From assembly GCF_003478445.1 (NCBI RefSeq), contig NZ_QUET01000020.1, positions 1-64,000 of the forward strand: DNA of 64,000 bases. Reading direction: 5' to 3'. Position numbers and translations under genes: made by a program. The notes beneath the pieces were generated by a model, which saw only the letters and a program-made list of their open reading frames with translations, searched no databases and was not told the origin of the DNA. Shown here one piece after another: positions 8,995-18,680 of the stretch. Source of the stretch: Roseburia sp. AM59-24XD (GTDB lineage: Bacteria; Bacillota; Clostridia; Lachnospirales; Lachnospiraceae). Position 1 is the first letter of the stretch, and the number at the start of each line of letters is the position of its first letter.

Positions 8995-10425
8995 TCAACA
9001 GCTCTCATCCTTCATGGAAATCTTCAGAGGCTCCTTGCCCTTACGGTCTAACTTTGGTGTACTGCGGTCCGCAAGACTCTCATATGGTTTCTGCACCATA
9101 ATACTCTGATATGCAGGACGAATGATCTTATCTACATTGATAAGCTCTTCCATACGGTGTGCGCTCCATCCAACGATACGAGCCATCGCAAAGATCGGTG
9201 TAAACAGCTCTGTTGGGATTCCAAGCATTGTGTATACAAATCCGCTGTAGAAATCGACGTTTGCGCTGACGCCTTTGTAGATCGCACACTCCTCGCCGAT
9301 AACCTCCGGAGCGATCCTCTCGATCATAGAATAAAGTGCATAATCCTTATTCTCATGTTTCTCCTGTGCAAGGCTCTCCACAAAGCCACGGAATGCCACG
9401 GCACGCGGATCAGAAATGGAATATACGGCATGACCCATGCCATAGATCAGACCACGACGGTCAAATGCCTCCTTATGAAGGATCTTCTTAAGGTATGCAC
9501 GTACCTCATCCTCATCCTCGGTATCGCGGACATGCTCCTTAATGTCGTGCATCATCTCAACAACCTTGATATTGGCTCCGCCATGCTTTGGTCCCTTCAG
9601 GGAAGAAAGAGCGGCTGCAATAACAGAGTAGGTGTCGGAGCCTGCAGAGGTAACTACTCTTGTCGTAAATGTGGAGTTGTTGCCGCCACCATGCTCCATA
9701 TGAAGCACCAGAGCCATATCGAGTACCTTTGCCTCCAGATCCGTATACTTCTTATCCGGACGCAGCATTCTTAAGATATTCTCTGCTGCGGACAGATTGT
9801 CATCCGGACGATGGATGTAGAAGCTCTCGTCTCTCTCATAATGATTATATGCATGATATCCATATACAGACAGCATCGGGAATACACTGATCAGCATCAG
9901 ACACTGTGACAGTACATTCTCCAGACTGATGTCGGATACCTTATCGTCATAGGAAGAAAGTGTCAGTACACTTTTCGTCAGGGAATTCATGATATCCTGG
10001 CTCGGCGCCTTCATGATAACGTCACGGACAAAGTTCGTAGGGAGTCTTCTGTTCTTTGCAAGGATCCCACGGAATTCCTCGAGCTCACTCTTCGTCGGAA
10101 GGTTGCCAAACAGCAGAAGATATGTGATCTCCTCAAACCCAAAACGTTTATCCTTTCTCATGCCGTTCGTCAGATCGTAAATATTGTATCCACGATAGAA
10201 CAACTGACCATCACACGGAATAACCTTACCGTCCACAATGTCACTCGCCTTGATCAGAGAAATATTGGTAATACCGGAAAGTACGCCCTTACCGTTCTTG
10301 TCACGAAGCCCGCGCTTCACCCCATATTCTGCAAAAAGACTGCTGTCAATGGAATTGTTCTGAATACAGACATCCTTGTACTTGTGTGTAAAATCGCTCA
10401 TCATCTTTTCAAAATTATCCTGCAC
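8995..10425 (-). CDS. gltA: Citrate synthase
   Basis: Condenses oxaloacetate with acetyl-CoA to citrate, giving 2-oxoglutarate and glutamate in fermentative Firmicutes. 476 residues. The active-site elements are visible: a His in KGPKHGGANIKVVEMM, a second in GLIYGMGHAVYSISDPRA, and an Asp in NVDFYSGFVY. The start is taken as GTG at 10425 because AGGAAAGG lies just ahead of it. The open frame continues farther upstream, but those extra residues overlap the MarR gene and look nothing like citrate synthase. The MarR regulator gene directly upstream is a candidate controller. Confidence 0.95.
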   Translation of the reverse strand: MQDNFEKMMSDFTHKYKDVCIQNNSIDSSLFAEYGVKRGLRDKNGKGVLSGITNISLIKASDIVDGKVIPCDGQLFYRGYNIYDLTNGMRKDKRFGFEEITYLLLFGNLPTKSELEEFRGILAKNRRLPTNFVRDVIMKAPSQDIMNSLTKSVLTLSSYDDKVSDISLENVLSQCLMLISVFPMLSVYGYHAYNHYERDESFYIHRPDDNLSAAENILRMLRPDKKYTDLEAKVLDMALVLHMEHGGGNNSTFTTRVVTSAGSDTYSVIAAALSSLKGPKHGGANIKVVEMMHDIKEHVRDTEDEDEVRAYLKKILHKEAFDRRGLIYGMGHAVYSISDPRAVAFRGFVESLAQEKHENKDYALYSMIERIAPEVIGEECAIYKGVSANVDFYSGFVYTMLGIPTELFTPIFAMARIVGWSAHRMEELINVDKIIRPAYQSIMVQKPYESLADRSTPKLDRKGKEPLKISMKDESC

Positions 10426-10487
10426 AATATCACCTTTCCTTTCAAAAATGCCTTCGGGTTTCCCGTGCTCCGATGCACATCCCCCAA

Positions 10488-10921
10488 TTACTGCAATGCA
10501 TCGGATATATTCTGGTGAATCTTCTGCGCTACGTTCTGAACAACCAGAAGCTCCTCCTCGCTGATCCCCCGGAATATTTCCTGAAACATCTCCCTCTGCA
10601 CTGCCTTGCCATCTCCAGCACACAGGCTGCTTCCGGCTGTACCGTCAAATGAATATACCGTCTGTCCTGATCATCATACTGCTTTTTTAAATACCCGCGA
10701 AGCAGCAGACTGTCAATCGCTTTGGACACGTTCGACTTGGTAAAATGAAAGATCTTCACAAGATCCTTCGCCGTGTTGCGGCTTCCATGATTATCAAAAA
10801 AAAGCAGCACACGCACTTCCATAATCGTCATATTAAATTTTTCAGTAATTTCGGAATACATAACTTCCTGATACTTTTTGAAATACTGACCACTTAATAA
10901 TTGTTCCATTCTGTCATCCAT
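10488..10921 (-). pseudogene. MarR-family regulator, apparent single-base frameshift near its end
   Basis: Winged-helix regulator with the MarR core: MEVRVLLFF, then TAKDLVKIFHFTKSNVSKAI, then GYLKKQYDDQDRRYIHL. ATG at 10921 follows GGGGAGG. As written the frame ends early at 10529 with a basic, unlikely tail (RRSFWLFRT). One extra base in the GG run near 10603-10608 would give ...EMARAVQREMFQEIF and a normal amphipathic C-terminus ending NISDALQ at 10488. I therefore give the full span and regard the break as a probable sequence error or recent mutation. It likely regulates itself and the citrate synthase gene. Confidence 0.8.
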
Positions 10922-10979
10922 GAAGCCCTCCCCATTGTCTGACATTGACAGGACACGATGCTTTCCCTTGCATCAGACA

Positions 10980-11023
10980 GTTCATTTTAGAACTATTATA
11001 TCAGAAATCTGCTTTTACGTCAA
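10980..11023 (-). promoter_or_regulatory. Promoter of the MarR gene with an overlapping candidate operator
   Basis: On the minus strand TTGACG (11018-11023) and TATAAT (10995-11000) are 17 bases apart. Directly downstream, GTTC and GAAC flank six bases (10980-10993), an inverted repeat placed where a bound MarR dimer would block initiation. The -35 box overlaps the end of the neighbouring phosphoesterase gene. Confidence 0.6.
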
Positions 11024-11524
11024 ATACACCGGCACAAAATCTACTCGTCCCTGTTCAATATTCATGACAAGATACGATGGCTGATGCCCCTCCTGTCTCG
11101 GTCTGGAAATACTTCCCGGATTGACCACATAGACACCGTTTCTCTGCTCCACATGCGGAATATGTGTATGACCGCACATCACGATGGAAACGTCATTGGC
11201 ACGCGCCAGTTCACTCATGCTTCCAATGCTGTCAAAGCCTGCATACTGATGACCATGTGTCAGCAGGATCCGATAACCGCCAATCTCCACAATCTTTGAG
11301 AGCGGCACACCACAAAGACTGCTGTCGCAATTGCCGCGCACCATATCAACCGGCACGCCTGCCAGATCATAGATATCATCCGGATCGCACTGAAAATCGC
11401 CCAGATGAAACATCCTGCAATGAGTTCCCCGCATATTTGCAACTGCCTTTTTGAGATTCTCATTTCTTCCGTGGGAATCGCTTACCACAAGCACCTTGAT
11501 CTGTTCTGCTGCGTTATTCTCCAT
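11015..11524 (-). CDS. YfcE-type metallophosphoesterase
   Basis: Small cytosolic phosphodiesterase of the MJ0936/YfcE family. Metal-binding motifs appear in order: VVSDSHGRN near the start, LGDF, VRGNCD, LTHGHQ, and MCGHTHIP, with VNPGSISRPR near the end. 169 residues from ATG 11524, which fits the family. It lies 38 bases after rdgB, an arrangement seen in many Firmicutes. The natural substrate is not known. Confidence 0.9.
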   Translation of the reverse strand: MENNAAEQIKVLVVSDSHGRNENLKKAVANMRGTHCRMFHLGDFQCDPDDIYDLAGVPVDMVRGNCDSSLCGVPLSKIVEIGGYRILLTHGHQYAGFDSIGSMSELARANDVSIVMCGHTHIPHVEQRNGVYVVNPGSISRPRQEGHQPSYLVMNIEQGRVDFVPVYLT

Positions 11525-11562
11525 ACTAATCTGACATTCCTTTCTCTGTTTCCGCTTTCTGA

Positions 11563-12164
11563 TCAGACAATACCATATTCTTTCATTTTCCGGTACATCT
11601 CTGTCAGAGCCCGCCCTCTGTGCTGATCTGATTTTTATCCTCCGGCTTAAGCTCTGCCGTTGTGCAGCCAAGCTCCGGCACATAAAAGATCGGGTCATAA
11701 CCAAAGCCGTTCTCACCCTTCTCACTGTAGCCGATCTGACCTTCTACCACGCCGCGGCAGGTGAAACTTCTTCCGTCCGGAAATACACAGGCGATCACAC
11801 AGACGAATCTGGCACTGCGGTCGTCGCTCTCCACATCCTTTAAAAGCTCGATGATATGATTATTTTTCACTGTATACGGAGTATCCTCTCCCATATATCT
11901 TGCGGAGTAGATTCCCGGTGCCTTATCCAGTGCATCCACCTCAAGTCCGGAGTCATCCGCCAGAACGATCTGTCCGGTCAGTTCCGAGATCTTACGTGCC
12001 TTGATCAGTGCATTCTCTTCAAATGTGCTGCCATCCTCAACGATCTCTACATCCTGCAGATTCTCATCCTTCAGAGAAGAAAATACGATATCCTCCCCCT
12101 GCAGGATCTGACGAAACTCTTTCATTTTACCTTCATTGCCGGTTGCTACGATTATTTTTTTCAT
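11563..12164 (-). pseudogene. rdgB: XTP/dITP diphosphatase, apparent frameshift at the SHR motif
   Basis: Hydrolyses non-canonical purine triphosphates (XTP, dITP) to monophosphates to keep them out of DNA. Family signatures are clear: IVATGNEGKMKEF, ADDSGLEVDAL, GIYSARY, and GENGFGYDPIF. The frame as written breaks at DKNQIS and stops at 11604. The conserved continuation SHRGRAL, followed by TEMYRKMKEYGIV, is present one frame over, ending at 11563. One missing base in a CC doublet near 11622 explains it. The enzyme would lose the conserved SHR motif if the deletion were real, so a sequence error is more likely. Confidence 0.9.
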
Positions 12165-12219
12165 GATTATCCTCTTTTCCTTTTATTATGTTCCATTTCA
12201 CGGACATATCGTCTGTTTT

Positions 12220-13017
12220 CTATTCGGAGATATGAAAGCTTGTGCAGATTCCCCGATAAATTCCCTGCGCAATTGCCTTCTGGTTCTCTTCGGACTTCAT
12301 ATACTCCATATCCGACCGGTTGGTCATAAAGCCGATCTCAACGATCGTCACCGGCATGTCCGCATGATGCATCAGATACAGGCGGTCTCTGCGGATCACC
12401 TTTCTCTTCTGTCTGCCTGTCGTTTCACAGACACACTCCAGCATATTGCGCGCCAGTTCTTTACTGGAAAGTCCATTCTTCGCTGCTGCCTTTCTGGAAG
12501 AATAAAGCGTCTCCACTCCCTTCGCCGTTGTCTCATCCGGATCCGATGCATTACAGTGAATGCTGATCAGTGCATCTGCCCCGACCTTCTTCGCCAGACG
12601 AACGCGATCCTCCTTGGATACTTCCCTGTCATCGGTTCTTGTGTAATACGCCTGAATGTCCGTTCCGTCTAATATTTCCTTCAGACAGTCTGACACCTTC
12701 AGTGCATAATCCTTCTCCAGGTACTTCCAGTCCGTCGATCCGGTTCCTTCATCATCGCCGCCGTGTCCGGCATCAATGACTACCACATACTGCCGCCTCG
12801 GCTCCTGCGTGACCGCAGACCTGTTTTCATTTCTGCCATGCGCTTCCACATGCGCAATATCCTGCAGCCGTTCTGATGCCGTCCCGGTTCCGTTTTCTTC
12901 TCCGGGCAGATTGTTACCTGCCAGTGGATGAAGCATTCCGGTCAGACTGACAAGCAGTACAGCCGCCAACAGACCGACACTGCAAAACGCCAGTCTGCGC
13001 CATTCCTGTATCTTCAC
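12220..13017 (-). CDS. N-acetylmuramoyl-L-alanine amidase (Amidase_3), membrane-anchored
   Basis: Cleaves the amide bond between muramic acid and the stem peptide. An N-terminal hydrophobic segment (residues about 8-30) anchors or exports it. The catalytic domain shows the zinc ligands in VVIDAGHGG, in LEKDY (Glu), and in ISIHCNA, with the catalytic Glu in TIVEIGFMTNRSD. This places it in the CwlD/AmiC family. The start GTG 13017 is preferred because AGAGGG lies eight bases ahead; the frame could also start at 13047. It is divergent from the GH2 gene. Confidence 0.87.
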   Translation of the reverse strand: MKIQEWRRLAFCSVGLLAAVLLVSLTGMLHPLAGNNLPGEENGTGTASERLQDIAHVEAHGRNENRSAVTQEPRRQYVVVIDAGHGGDDEGTGSTDWKYLEKDYALKVSDCLKEILDGTDIQAYYTRTDDREVSKEDRVRLAKKVGADALISIHCNASDPDETTAKGVETLYSSRKAAAKNGLSSKELARNMLECVCETTGRQKRKVIRRDRLYLMHHADMPVTIVEIGFMTNRSDMEYMKSEENQKAIAQGIYRGICTSFHISE

Positions 13018-13173
13018 GAAGCAATCCCTCTTCTCATCTGTATTCACCCTCTGTTTTGCAGTATATCACAGCTCATTCAAAACCTCAAATATGTCTTCGA
13101 TTTTATGCAGTATTATTATGTTTCCAACAATTACACCTTTATTGCGCAATTTCGGCAATCCTGCATCTTTTTA

Positions 13174-13202
13174 TTGAAAGAGCCGGATACAACATGTATA
13201 AT
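13174..13202 (+). promoter_or_regulatory. Sigma-A type promoter for the GH2 gene
   Basis: TTGAAA and TATAAT are separated by 17 bases. The start codon of the glycoside hydrolase lies about 50 bases downstream, leaving a short leader with AGGAG. Confidence 0.7.
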
Positions 13203-13253
13203 CATAAGCAGGGATTTTTCCTGTCGAAATTTAACACTAATAGGAGAACAAGA

Positions 13254-16223
13254 ATGACTAAAAATATCAGTTTACAGGGTGTCTGGGACTTCCGGCTTGA
13301 CGCCGGCTGCACCGGCATTCATGACGCATTTTATACAACACCGCTTGGCGATACGATCACACTGCCGGGGACAACCTCCATGGCACAGAAGGGAACATTT
13401 TCCGACAAGCGCGAAACCGGTACTCTGACCGATCCTTATCTGTTCGAGGGCTACGCCTGGTATTCCAAAGAGGTTCATCTCGAGCAGGCCGATCTTTCCA
13501 AAAATATTTTCCTTTATCTGGAGCGCACGCGTGTGACAAAGGTATGGGTGGATGATGTTCCGATCGGCAGCTATGACAGTCTGAACACACCGCACATCTA
13601 TGACCTGACTGGGGCGGTCACCAAACCGGATTTTCGTCTGACGATCCTTGTTGCCAATCTCCAGAAACCGGAAGAGGGCGAAGCAGATCCACTGGCATAT
13701 CCGACAAAGGGCGGTCACCTGACATCGCCTGACACTCAGACCAACTGGAACGGTATCATCGGAGAGATCTCTCTCCATATTCATGATACCTGTTTTATCT
13801 CACATATTAAGACGTATCCGGATACTGCAAAGGCTTCCGTGACTCTGGAGCTTACTACCGTAAACATCTCCGGCACCGATGCCACAAAGCAGATCCGGGT
13901 TGAAACCAGACTTCGTGACCGTGACGGGCTGAAGGATCATGCAACAGCAGCACAGAGCTTTGACGTGCCATTTCCGGCAGGAGAGGCTGTGACAAGCATT
14001 ACATATGAACTGAATGAGGAGCCGGTTTACTGGAGTGAGTATTCACCGGTGATCTATGAGCTGACTGCCTCCTTTGCAGACAGCGAAGAAACTTCTGTCA
14101 CAACGTTCGGCTTCCGTGATTTTAAAGCAGACGGTCTTGATTTTACGATCAACGGACGCAAGACATTCCTGCGAGGAAAGCATGACGGTCTGATTTTTCC
14201 TCTGACCGGAGCAGTTCCTGCTACCGTTGAGGAATGGATCCGTGTTCTTTCTATCTCAAAGAGCTATGGTATCAACCACTATCGTTTCCACACCTGCTGT
14301 CCGCCGGATGCCGCATTTACGGCTGCTGATCTGGTCGGCATCTATATGGAGCCACAGCTTCCGTTCTGGGGCACAATGACCGCGCCGGGTGAGGAGGGGC
14401 ACAACGACACAGAACAGTCATACCTCATCGAGGAAGGCTTCCGCATGATGAAATATTTTGGAAACCACGCTTCCTACTGTATGATGTCCCTTGGTAACGA
14501 GCTCTGGGGAAGCAAGGAGCGTATTTCCGAGATTCTCGCCGCTTACAAGGCTGTGGATACACGCCACTTATATACACAGGGTTCCAACAACTTCCAACAT
14601 ACACCGGTCATTCTTCCGGAGGAAGATTTCTTTGTTGGTGTCCGTCTGAGCAAGAACCGTCTTTTCCGTGGTTCCTATGGCATGTGCGATGCACCGCTCG
14701 GTCATGTTCAAAGTGCCGAGCCGTCCACCCGCAAGAATTACGATGAAGCAATTCTGCCAACACACACAAGCACAGACAGCAGTGATGACGCAGCAGAGAT
14801 TGAGATCCAGTACGGTACCGGTGTCAAGAAGGTAAAGGCAGCCGAGAACACAGAGGTTCTCATGCCGGAGATACCGGTTATCTCCCATGAGATCGGTCAG
14901 TACTGTGTTTATCCGGATTTCCATGAGATCGACAAATACACCGGTGTTCTCAAGGCACGCAACTTTGAGGTATTCCGTGAGCGCCTTACCGAGAAGGGTA
15001 TGGCAGATCAGGCAGACGACTTTTTCTACAACAGTGGTAAGCTTGCCGTTCAATGTTATAAAGAAGAGCTGGAGGCTGCTGCCCGCACCAAAAGCCTTGC
15101 CGGATATCAGATTCTCGACATTCAGGATTTCTCCGGTCAGGGCACCGCTCTTGTCGGTATTCTTGATGCATTTATGGACAGCAAAGGACTTGTCACAACC
15201 AAGGAGTGGGCACAGTACTGTTCCGATGCGATCCTGCTTGCCGAATTTGACAGCTATGTTTTAACCGCAGGAACATCCTTTAATGTTTCACTCGCCATCC
15301 GCTACTACCGTCAGGAAAGCCTTGCCGGTAAGTCCGTAACCTGCCGCTTCACATTAGCAGACGGTACGGTGTCAAGCGAAAATACAGTTGCCCTGCCGGA
15401 CGAGCTCCTTGGTCTTAACGAACTCGGAGCGGTCACGATCGATGTTCCGGCTGTTTCTGAAGCAGGAACGGCAACACTGACTCTGGACATTGATGGCACA
15501 GATATTCATAACGAATACGAACTGTTCCTGTATCCTGCCGCTACCGACCGGATCGATCCTGCGACCGTTGCAACCGTAGGCGAGGGCGAACATACCACAT
15601 ATATCACCAACAATTTCGATCAGGCAGATGCACTTCTTGCCAAGGGAAGCCGTGTTCTCTACCTGCCGGAGGAGACAAAAGAAAGCCTCAAGGGCTTCTA
15701 CTGTACAGAGTTCTGGTGCTACCCGATGTTCCGCGATATCTGCGAGTGGATGAAAAAACCGGTCGCAGTCGGCACAATGGGCCTGCTGATCCAGAATGAA
15801 CATGCTGCATTAAAGCAGTTTCCATCCCACTCCTACGCAACACCACAGTGGTATCAGCTTGTTTCACACTGTGACTGTGCGATTCTGGATGATACGACAG
15901 ACAAAAGCTTCCGTCCGATCGTTCAGATGATCGATAACTTCGACCGCAACCACAAGCTTGGCATCCTGTTTGAGGGACAGGTCGGAAACGGTTCTCTGAT
16001 GGTTTGTACGATCCGTCTCAGCGAGCTTGTCAACCTGACAGAACCGACCCGCGATGAATCAATCACCGCAACAGACGAAGTGATCACATACCGCGATGTC
16101 ACAAAGCTTCCGGAGGTCGATCAGTTTATCCGCTCCATCATATCCTATGTCAGCTCCGATGCGTTTAAGCCAAGCCAGACACTGGATATGAAGAAGCTGC
16201 GGAAAACATTTATAGGGGAATGA
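13254..16223 (+). CDS. Glycoside hydrolase family 2 protein of unknown specificity
   Basis: 989 residues with no signal peptide, so cytosolic. The N-terminal jelly-roll sugar-binding domain includes LQGVWDFRLD and GYAWYSKEVHLE. An immunoglobulin-like domain and a TIM barrel follow. The likely acid/base is Glu416 in SLGNELWG and the likely nucleophile Glu546 in ISHEIGQYCVYPD. The C-terminal 400 residues are beta-rich. The barrel motifs differ from classic LacZ (NEH.../WEY...) and resemble an uncharacterised GH2 branch. ATG 13254 has AGGAG ahead. The gene forms its own transcription unit, with a promoter at 13174 and a terminator at 16286. It may act on plant cell-wall oligosaccharides; substrate unresolved. 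Confidence 0.85.
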   Translation: MTKNISLQGVWDFRLDAGCTGIHDAFYTTPLGDTITLPGTTSMAQKGTFSDKRETGTLTDPYLFEGYAWYSKEVHLEQADLSKNIFLYLERTRVTKVWVDDVPIGSYDSLNTPHIYDLTGAVTKPDFRLTILVANLQKPEEGEADPLAYPTKGGHLTSPDTQTNWNGIIGEISLHIHDTCFISHIKTYPDTAKASVTLELTTVNISGTDATKQIRVETRLRDRDGLKDHATAAQSFDVPFPAGEAVTSITYELNEEPVYWSEYSPVIYELTASFADSEETSVTTFGFRDFKADGLDFTINGRKTFLRGKHDGLIFPLTGAVPATVEEWIRVLSISKSYGINHYRFHTCCPPDAAFTAADLVGIYMEPQLPFWGTMTAPGEEGHNDTEQSYLIEEGFRMMKYFGNHASYCMMSLGNELWGSKERISEILAAYKAVDTRHLYTQGSNNFQHTPVILPEEDFFVGVRLSKNRLFRGSYGMCDAPLGHVQSAEPSTRKNYDEAILPTHTSTDSSDDAAEIEIQYGTGVKKVKAAENTEVLMPEIPVISHEIGQYCVYPDFHEIDKYTGVLKARNFEVFRERLTEKGMADQADDFFYNSGKLAVQCYKEELEAAARTKSLAGYQILDIQDFSGQGTALVGILDAFMDSKGLVTTKEWAQYCSDAILLAEFDSYVLTAGTSFNVSLAIRYYRQESLAGKSVTCRFTLADGTVSSENTVALPDELLGLNELGAVTIDVPAVSEAGTATLTLDIDGTDIHNEYELFLYPAATDRIDPATVATVGEGEHTTYITNNFDQADALLAKGSRVLYLPEETKESLKGFYCTEFWCYPMFRDICEWMKKPVAVGTMGLLIQNEHAALKQFPSHSYATPQWYQLVSHCDCAILDDTTDKSFRPIVQMIDNFDRNHKLGILFEGQVGNGSLMVCTIRLSELVNLTEPTRDESITATDEVITYRDVTKLPEVDQFIRSIISYVSSDAFKPSQTLDMKKLRKTFIGE

Positions 16224-16285
16224 TGACTTTTTATATTATTTATTAAAATCTATATATAAAAACCGACTATATTCTTAAAAAACTT

Positions 16286-16331
16286 AAATGCCGAAAAGCC
16301 TTATGTTTCAAAGCTTTTCGGCATTTTATTT
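16286..16331 (+). terminator. Terminator after the GH2 gene
   Basis: AATGCCGAAAAGC pairs with GCTTTTCGGCATT around a 12-base loop, and TTATTTT follows. Strong intrinsic terminator about 60 bases beyond the GH2 stop codon. Confidence 0.85.
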
Positions 16332-16434
16332 TCCTAAGAGTAATACGCATAATAACCGCTATAATACAGAAAGTCTTGTAAAATATCTTCATTTTGAACC
16401 GGGGCAAATATTTATTGCTTTAAGAGTAATAATT

Positions 16435-16629
16435 TTAATCAGCAACCGAATAAGTATGTCCATTACATACAACTTTATCTACTTTCGAGCAATCAATAAA
16501 TTTTTTGAAAAACTGATTATAAACATACGATGATTTTTTATCACCGTCCTCGTTGCTTGAACTCAATGAAACATAATTGTCATCATTAATAATTTCTTTT
16601 TCGCTCTTTGCACTGAAAATATTTGTCAT
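16435..16629 (-). CDS. Small hypothetical protein coupled to an XRE regulator
   Basis: 64 residues, not recognised. It is hydrophilic with a Ser/Asn-rich middle, without membrane segment or signal peptide. Its ATG at 16629 overlaps the stop codon of the XRE gene (ATGA), and AGGAGG lies ahead within the end of that gene, which supports real translational coupling. No terminator separates the two. It may be a partner of the membrane regulator, but this is only inferred from position. Confidence 0.55.
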   Translation of the reverse strand: MTNIFSAKSEKEIINDDNYVSLSSSNEDGDKKSSYVYNQFFKKFIDCSKVDKVVCNGHTYSVAD

Positions 16630-17291
16630 ACAGGCCTCCTCTTTTTGTTTTCAGCACTTCCAATTAAATGAAACAAAAACCCTATTAGCATACCCGTTGC
16701 GGAAATTATTGTTCCGCCTGCAATCATTCCCCAATCCGGTGCATTCAGCTTGTTAAAAGCAATATTATTTGCCATTTTGAATGTACCGTATTCAGCAAGC
16801 ATATACATTATACCAAAAAAGACAGTAAAGGCCCATTTTTTTATTCCCCAAAAGTCATTAATCCCGATAATAACAGAAACAAAAAATGTTGTTACAGGAA
16901 GAAGAACCCAAAGGTATAATAAACTATACCCCATCGCACTACTATCGTCTTTAAAAAACCAGAACGCGATCATTGCAATCGCCCAAATCAGCAGATAAGA
17001 CAAGATGGTAATCATTTTATTTCTTTTAATGTTGCTTTTTACGACATTTGTACTTTCTTCAAGATAATCATAATAGGAGTCCATTTTCTGTTCTCCCTTT
17101 AACAAATAATCGAGAGAAACATCGTAACACTCGCTCATTTTTATGACGCTGATAATATCCGGATAAGATTTTGCATTTTCCCAGTTTGATATTGTTTGAC
17201 GACTTACTCCCAATAATTCAGCAACCTGTTCCTGCGTTATCTTTTTCTCAAGCCGGGCATTCTTTATTTTACTTCCGATATCATACTCCAT
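16626..17291 (-). CDS. XRE-family regulator with a membrane-embedded C-terminus
   Basis: 221 residues. Residues 1-65 form a Cro/XRE helix-turn-helix (ITQEQVAELLGVSRQTISNWE). A short linker carries YYDYLEES. Four hydrophobic helices follow between about 93 and 212. Such one-component membrane regulators are common in Clostridia and usually control adjacent or own expression. ATG 17291 follows GGGAGGTGAGG. Substrate or signal is not evident. It is more A+T-rich than its neighbours. Confidence 0.85.
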   Translation of the reverse strand: MEYDIGSKIKNARLEKKITQEQVAELLGVSRQTISNWENAKSYPDIISVIKMSECYDVSLDYLLKGEQKMDSYYDYLEESTNVVKSNIKRNKMITILSYLLIWAIAMIAFWFFKDDSSAMGYSLLYLWVLLPVTTFFVSVIIGINDFWGIKKWAFTVFFGIMYMLAEYGTFKMANNIAFNKLNAPDWGMIAGGTIISATGMLIGFLFHLIGSAENKKRRPV

Positions 17292-17480
17292 ACTGCCTCA
17301 CCTCCCTGGCTCTTTTAGTATAGGGACAATATTTCTTACCGTCTATCAAACGACTTTGACAGCGCCAAAAATACATGTCAAAATCCTTTTACATCCGCTA
17401 TAAAGTTTCCATGATTCTTTCCTCCACACTTTCTAACACTCTATCACAGTTTATCGTAAATTGAAAGAGAGGAAATACCA

Positions 17481-18512
17481 TCAAAGCTCCCGGATTACTT
17501 CCTTTCGTACCGGATCCATATGCCCGTCAATAAGACCAAAGTCCATCTCCTTGTAACTCCATGCTGCTCTTCCAATACCATATTTTTCAAATACAGCATG
17601 AATGCTTTGATACCATTTCAAAGTATCCTCCGGGGATGCCAGATTGATCACTCCATATTCCCCACAATATAATGGTACATTTCTCTCCTCTGCCACAGAG
17701 ACCGCCTCTGCAAACAGCTTTTCAAAAAATTCACTGTCCAGAGCATGGGCAATGTCCTTTGCCGGCTCCAGCATTATCATATTATCCGGCAGATACTTCT
17801 TTGTACTGTCCAAAAATACAGACATGTCATTATCAAAGGACATCCGGTAATCTGAAGGCATGGTATCTATCCAACCTGCTCCCTGATGCGTAAAGATCAA
17901 CGGTTCATAGCAGTGAAAATTATAGACAATGTTCTCATCGGCAGGCATTGCCAGATCCTTCACAGCTGCCACACTGTTATTCCAATAACCGCCCACAAGG
18001 ATCTTTACCGTCGGTGTAATCTTGCGGATACGGCGGATGCATTCCTGTGAAATGCCATTCCACGCATCCATGGTCTTTTCGTCCGTCACTTCATTAAGAA
18101 GCTCAAAGGCAACCTGATCTCCATATCCGGCAAATTTCCGGGCAATTTCCTCCCACAGTGTATAGAAATATTCCTGATAGCTCTCTTCCGCAAAAAATCC
18201 ATGCTCCTGCTCGCCCTTATCAAAGGAATAACCTGCAGTTTTATGAAGATCCAGAATGACATTCAACCCATATTTGCGACACCACTCTACAGCACGCTTT
18301 ACATACTCAAAACCGTCCTTCTTAAATGTTCCGTTTTCCTCCCGCAGGACATTGTAATCCATTGGCAGACGAAGATGGTCTAACCCCCATGTACTGAGAC
18401 GCTTGATATCTTCCTCCTCAATAAAATGTTCCAGCCGTTCTTTGCTGTAATCACACTGTGACAGCCAGCCACCAAGATTGACACCCTTTTCATATCCGAT
18501 CCATTTTCTCAT
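17481..18512 (-). CDS. Glycoside hydrolase family 5 (endo-beta-glucanase/mannanase type)
   Basis: 343 residues, TIM barrel, no signal peptide, so cytosolic. Motifs: GVNLGGWL near the N-terminus, HLRLPMDY, the acid/base Glu141 in FELLNEV, and the nucleophile Glu285 in LYCGEYGV. GH5 members cut beta-1,4-glucans, mannans or related oligosaccharides; a cytosolic member probably trims imported oligosaccharides. ATG 18512 is chosen with GGAAAGG ahead. It is divergent from an AraC regulator at 18681, which probably controls it. Confidence 0.9.
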   Translation of the reverse strand: MRKWIGYEKGVNLGGWLSQCDYSKERLEHFIEEEDIKRLSTWGLDHLRLPMDYNVLREENGTFKKDGFEYVKRAVEWCRKYGLNVILDLHKTAGYSFDKGEQEHGFFAEESYQEYFYTLWEEIARKFAGYGDQVAFELLNEVTDEKTMDAWNGISQECIRRIRKITPTVKILVGGYWNNSVAAVKDLAMPADENIVYNFHCYEPLIFTHQGAGWIDTMPSDYRMSFDNDMSVFLDSTKKYLPDNMIMLEPAKDIAHALDSEFFEKLFAEAVSVAEERNVPLYCGEYGVINLASPEDTLKWYQSIHAVFEKYGIGRAAWSYKEMDFGLIDGHMDPVRKEVIREL

Positions 18513-18680
18513 CGTGATCACCTTTCCTTTCTTTTTCCTGCATTTATATAAGCGTAATCTGTTTTCTTTTTTACAACTTCATCATAGTATTATTTTGCCG
18601 GATATGATACAATAAAACAGATAAATATATCACGATACAGATATAATATTCATTTTCTATTGAAGGAGGCTCTCATACCC

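Noticed and set aside
10426..10623. Longer N-terminus for citrate synthase
   Set aside because: The extra 66 residues overlap the MarR gene in another frame, have no citrate synthase similarity, and a good ribosome site precedes GTG 10425.
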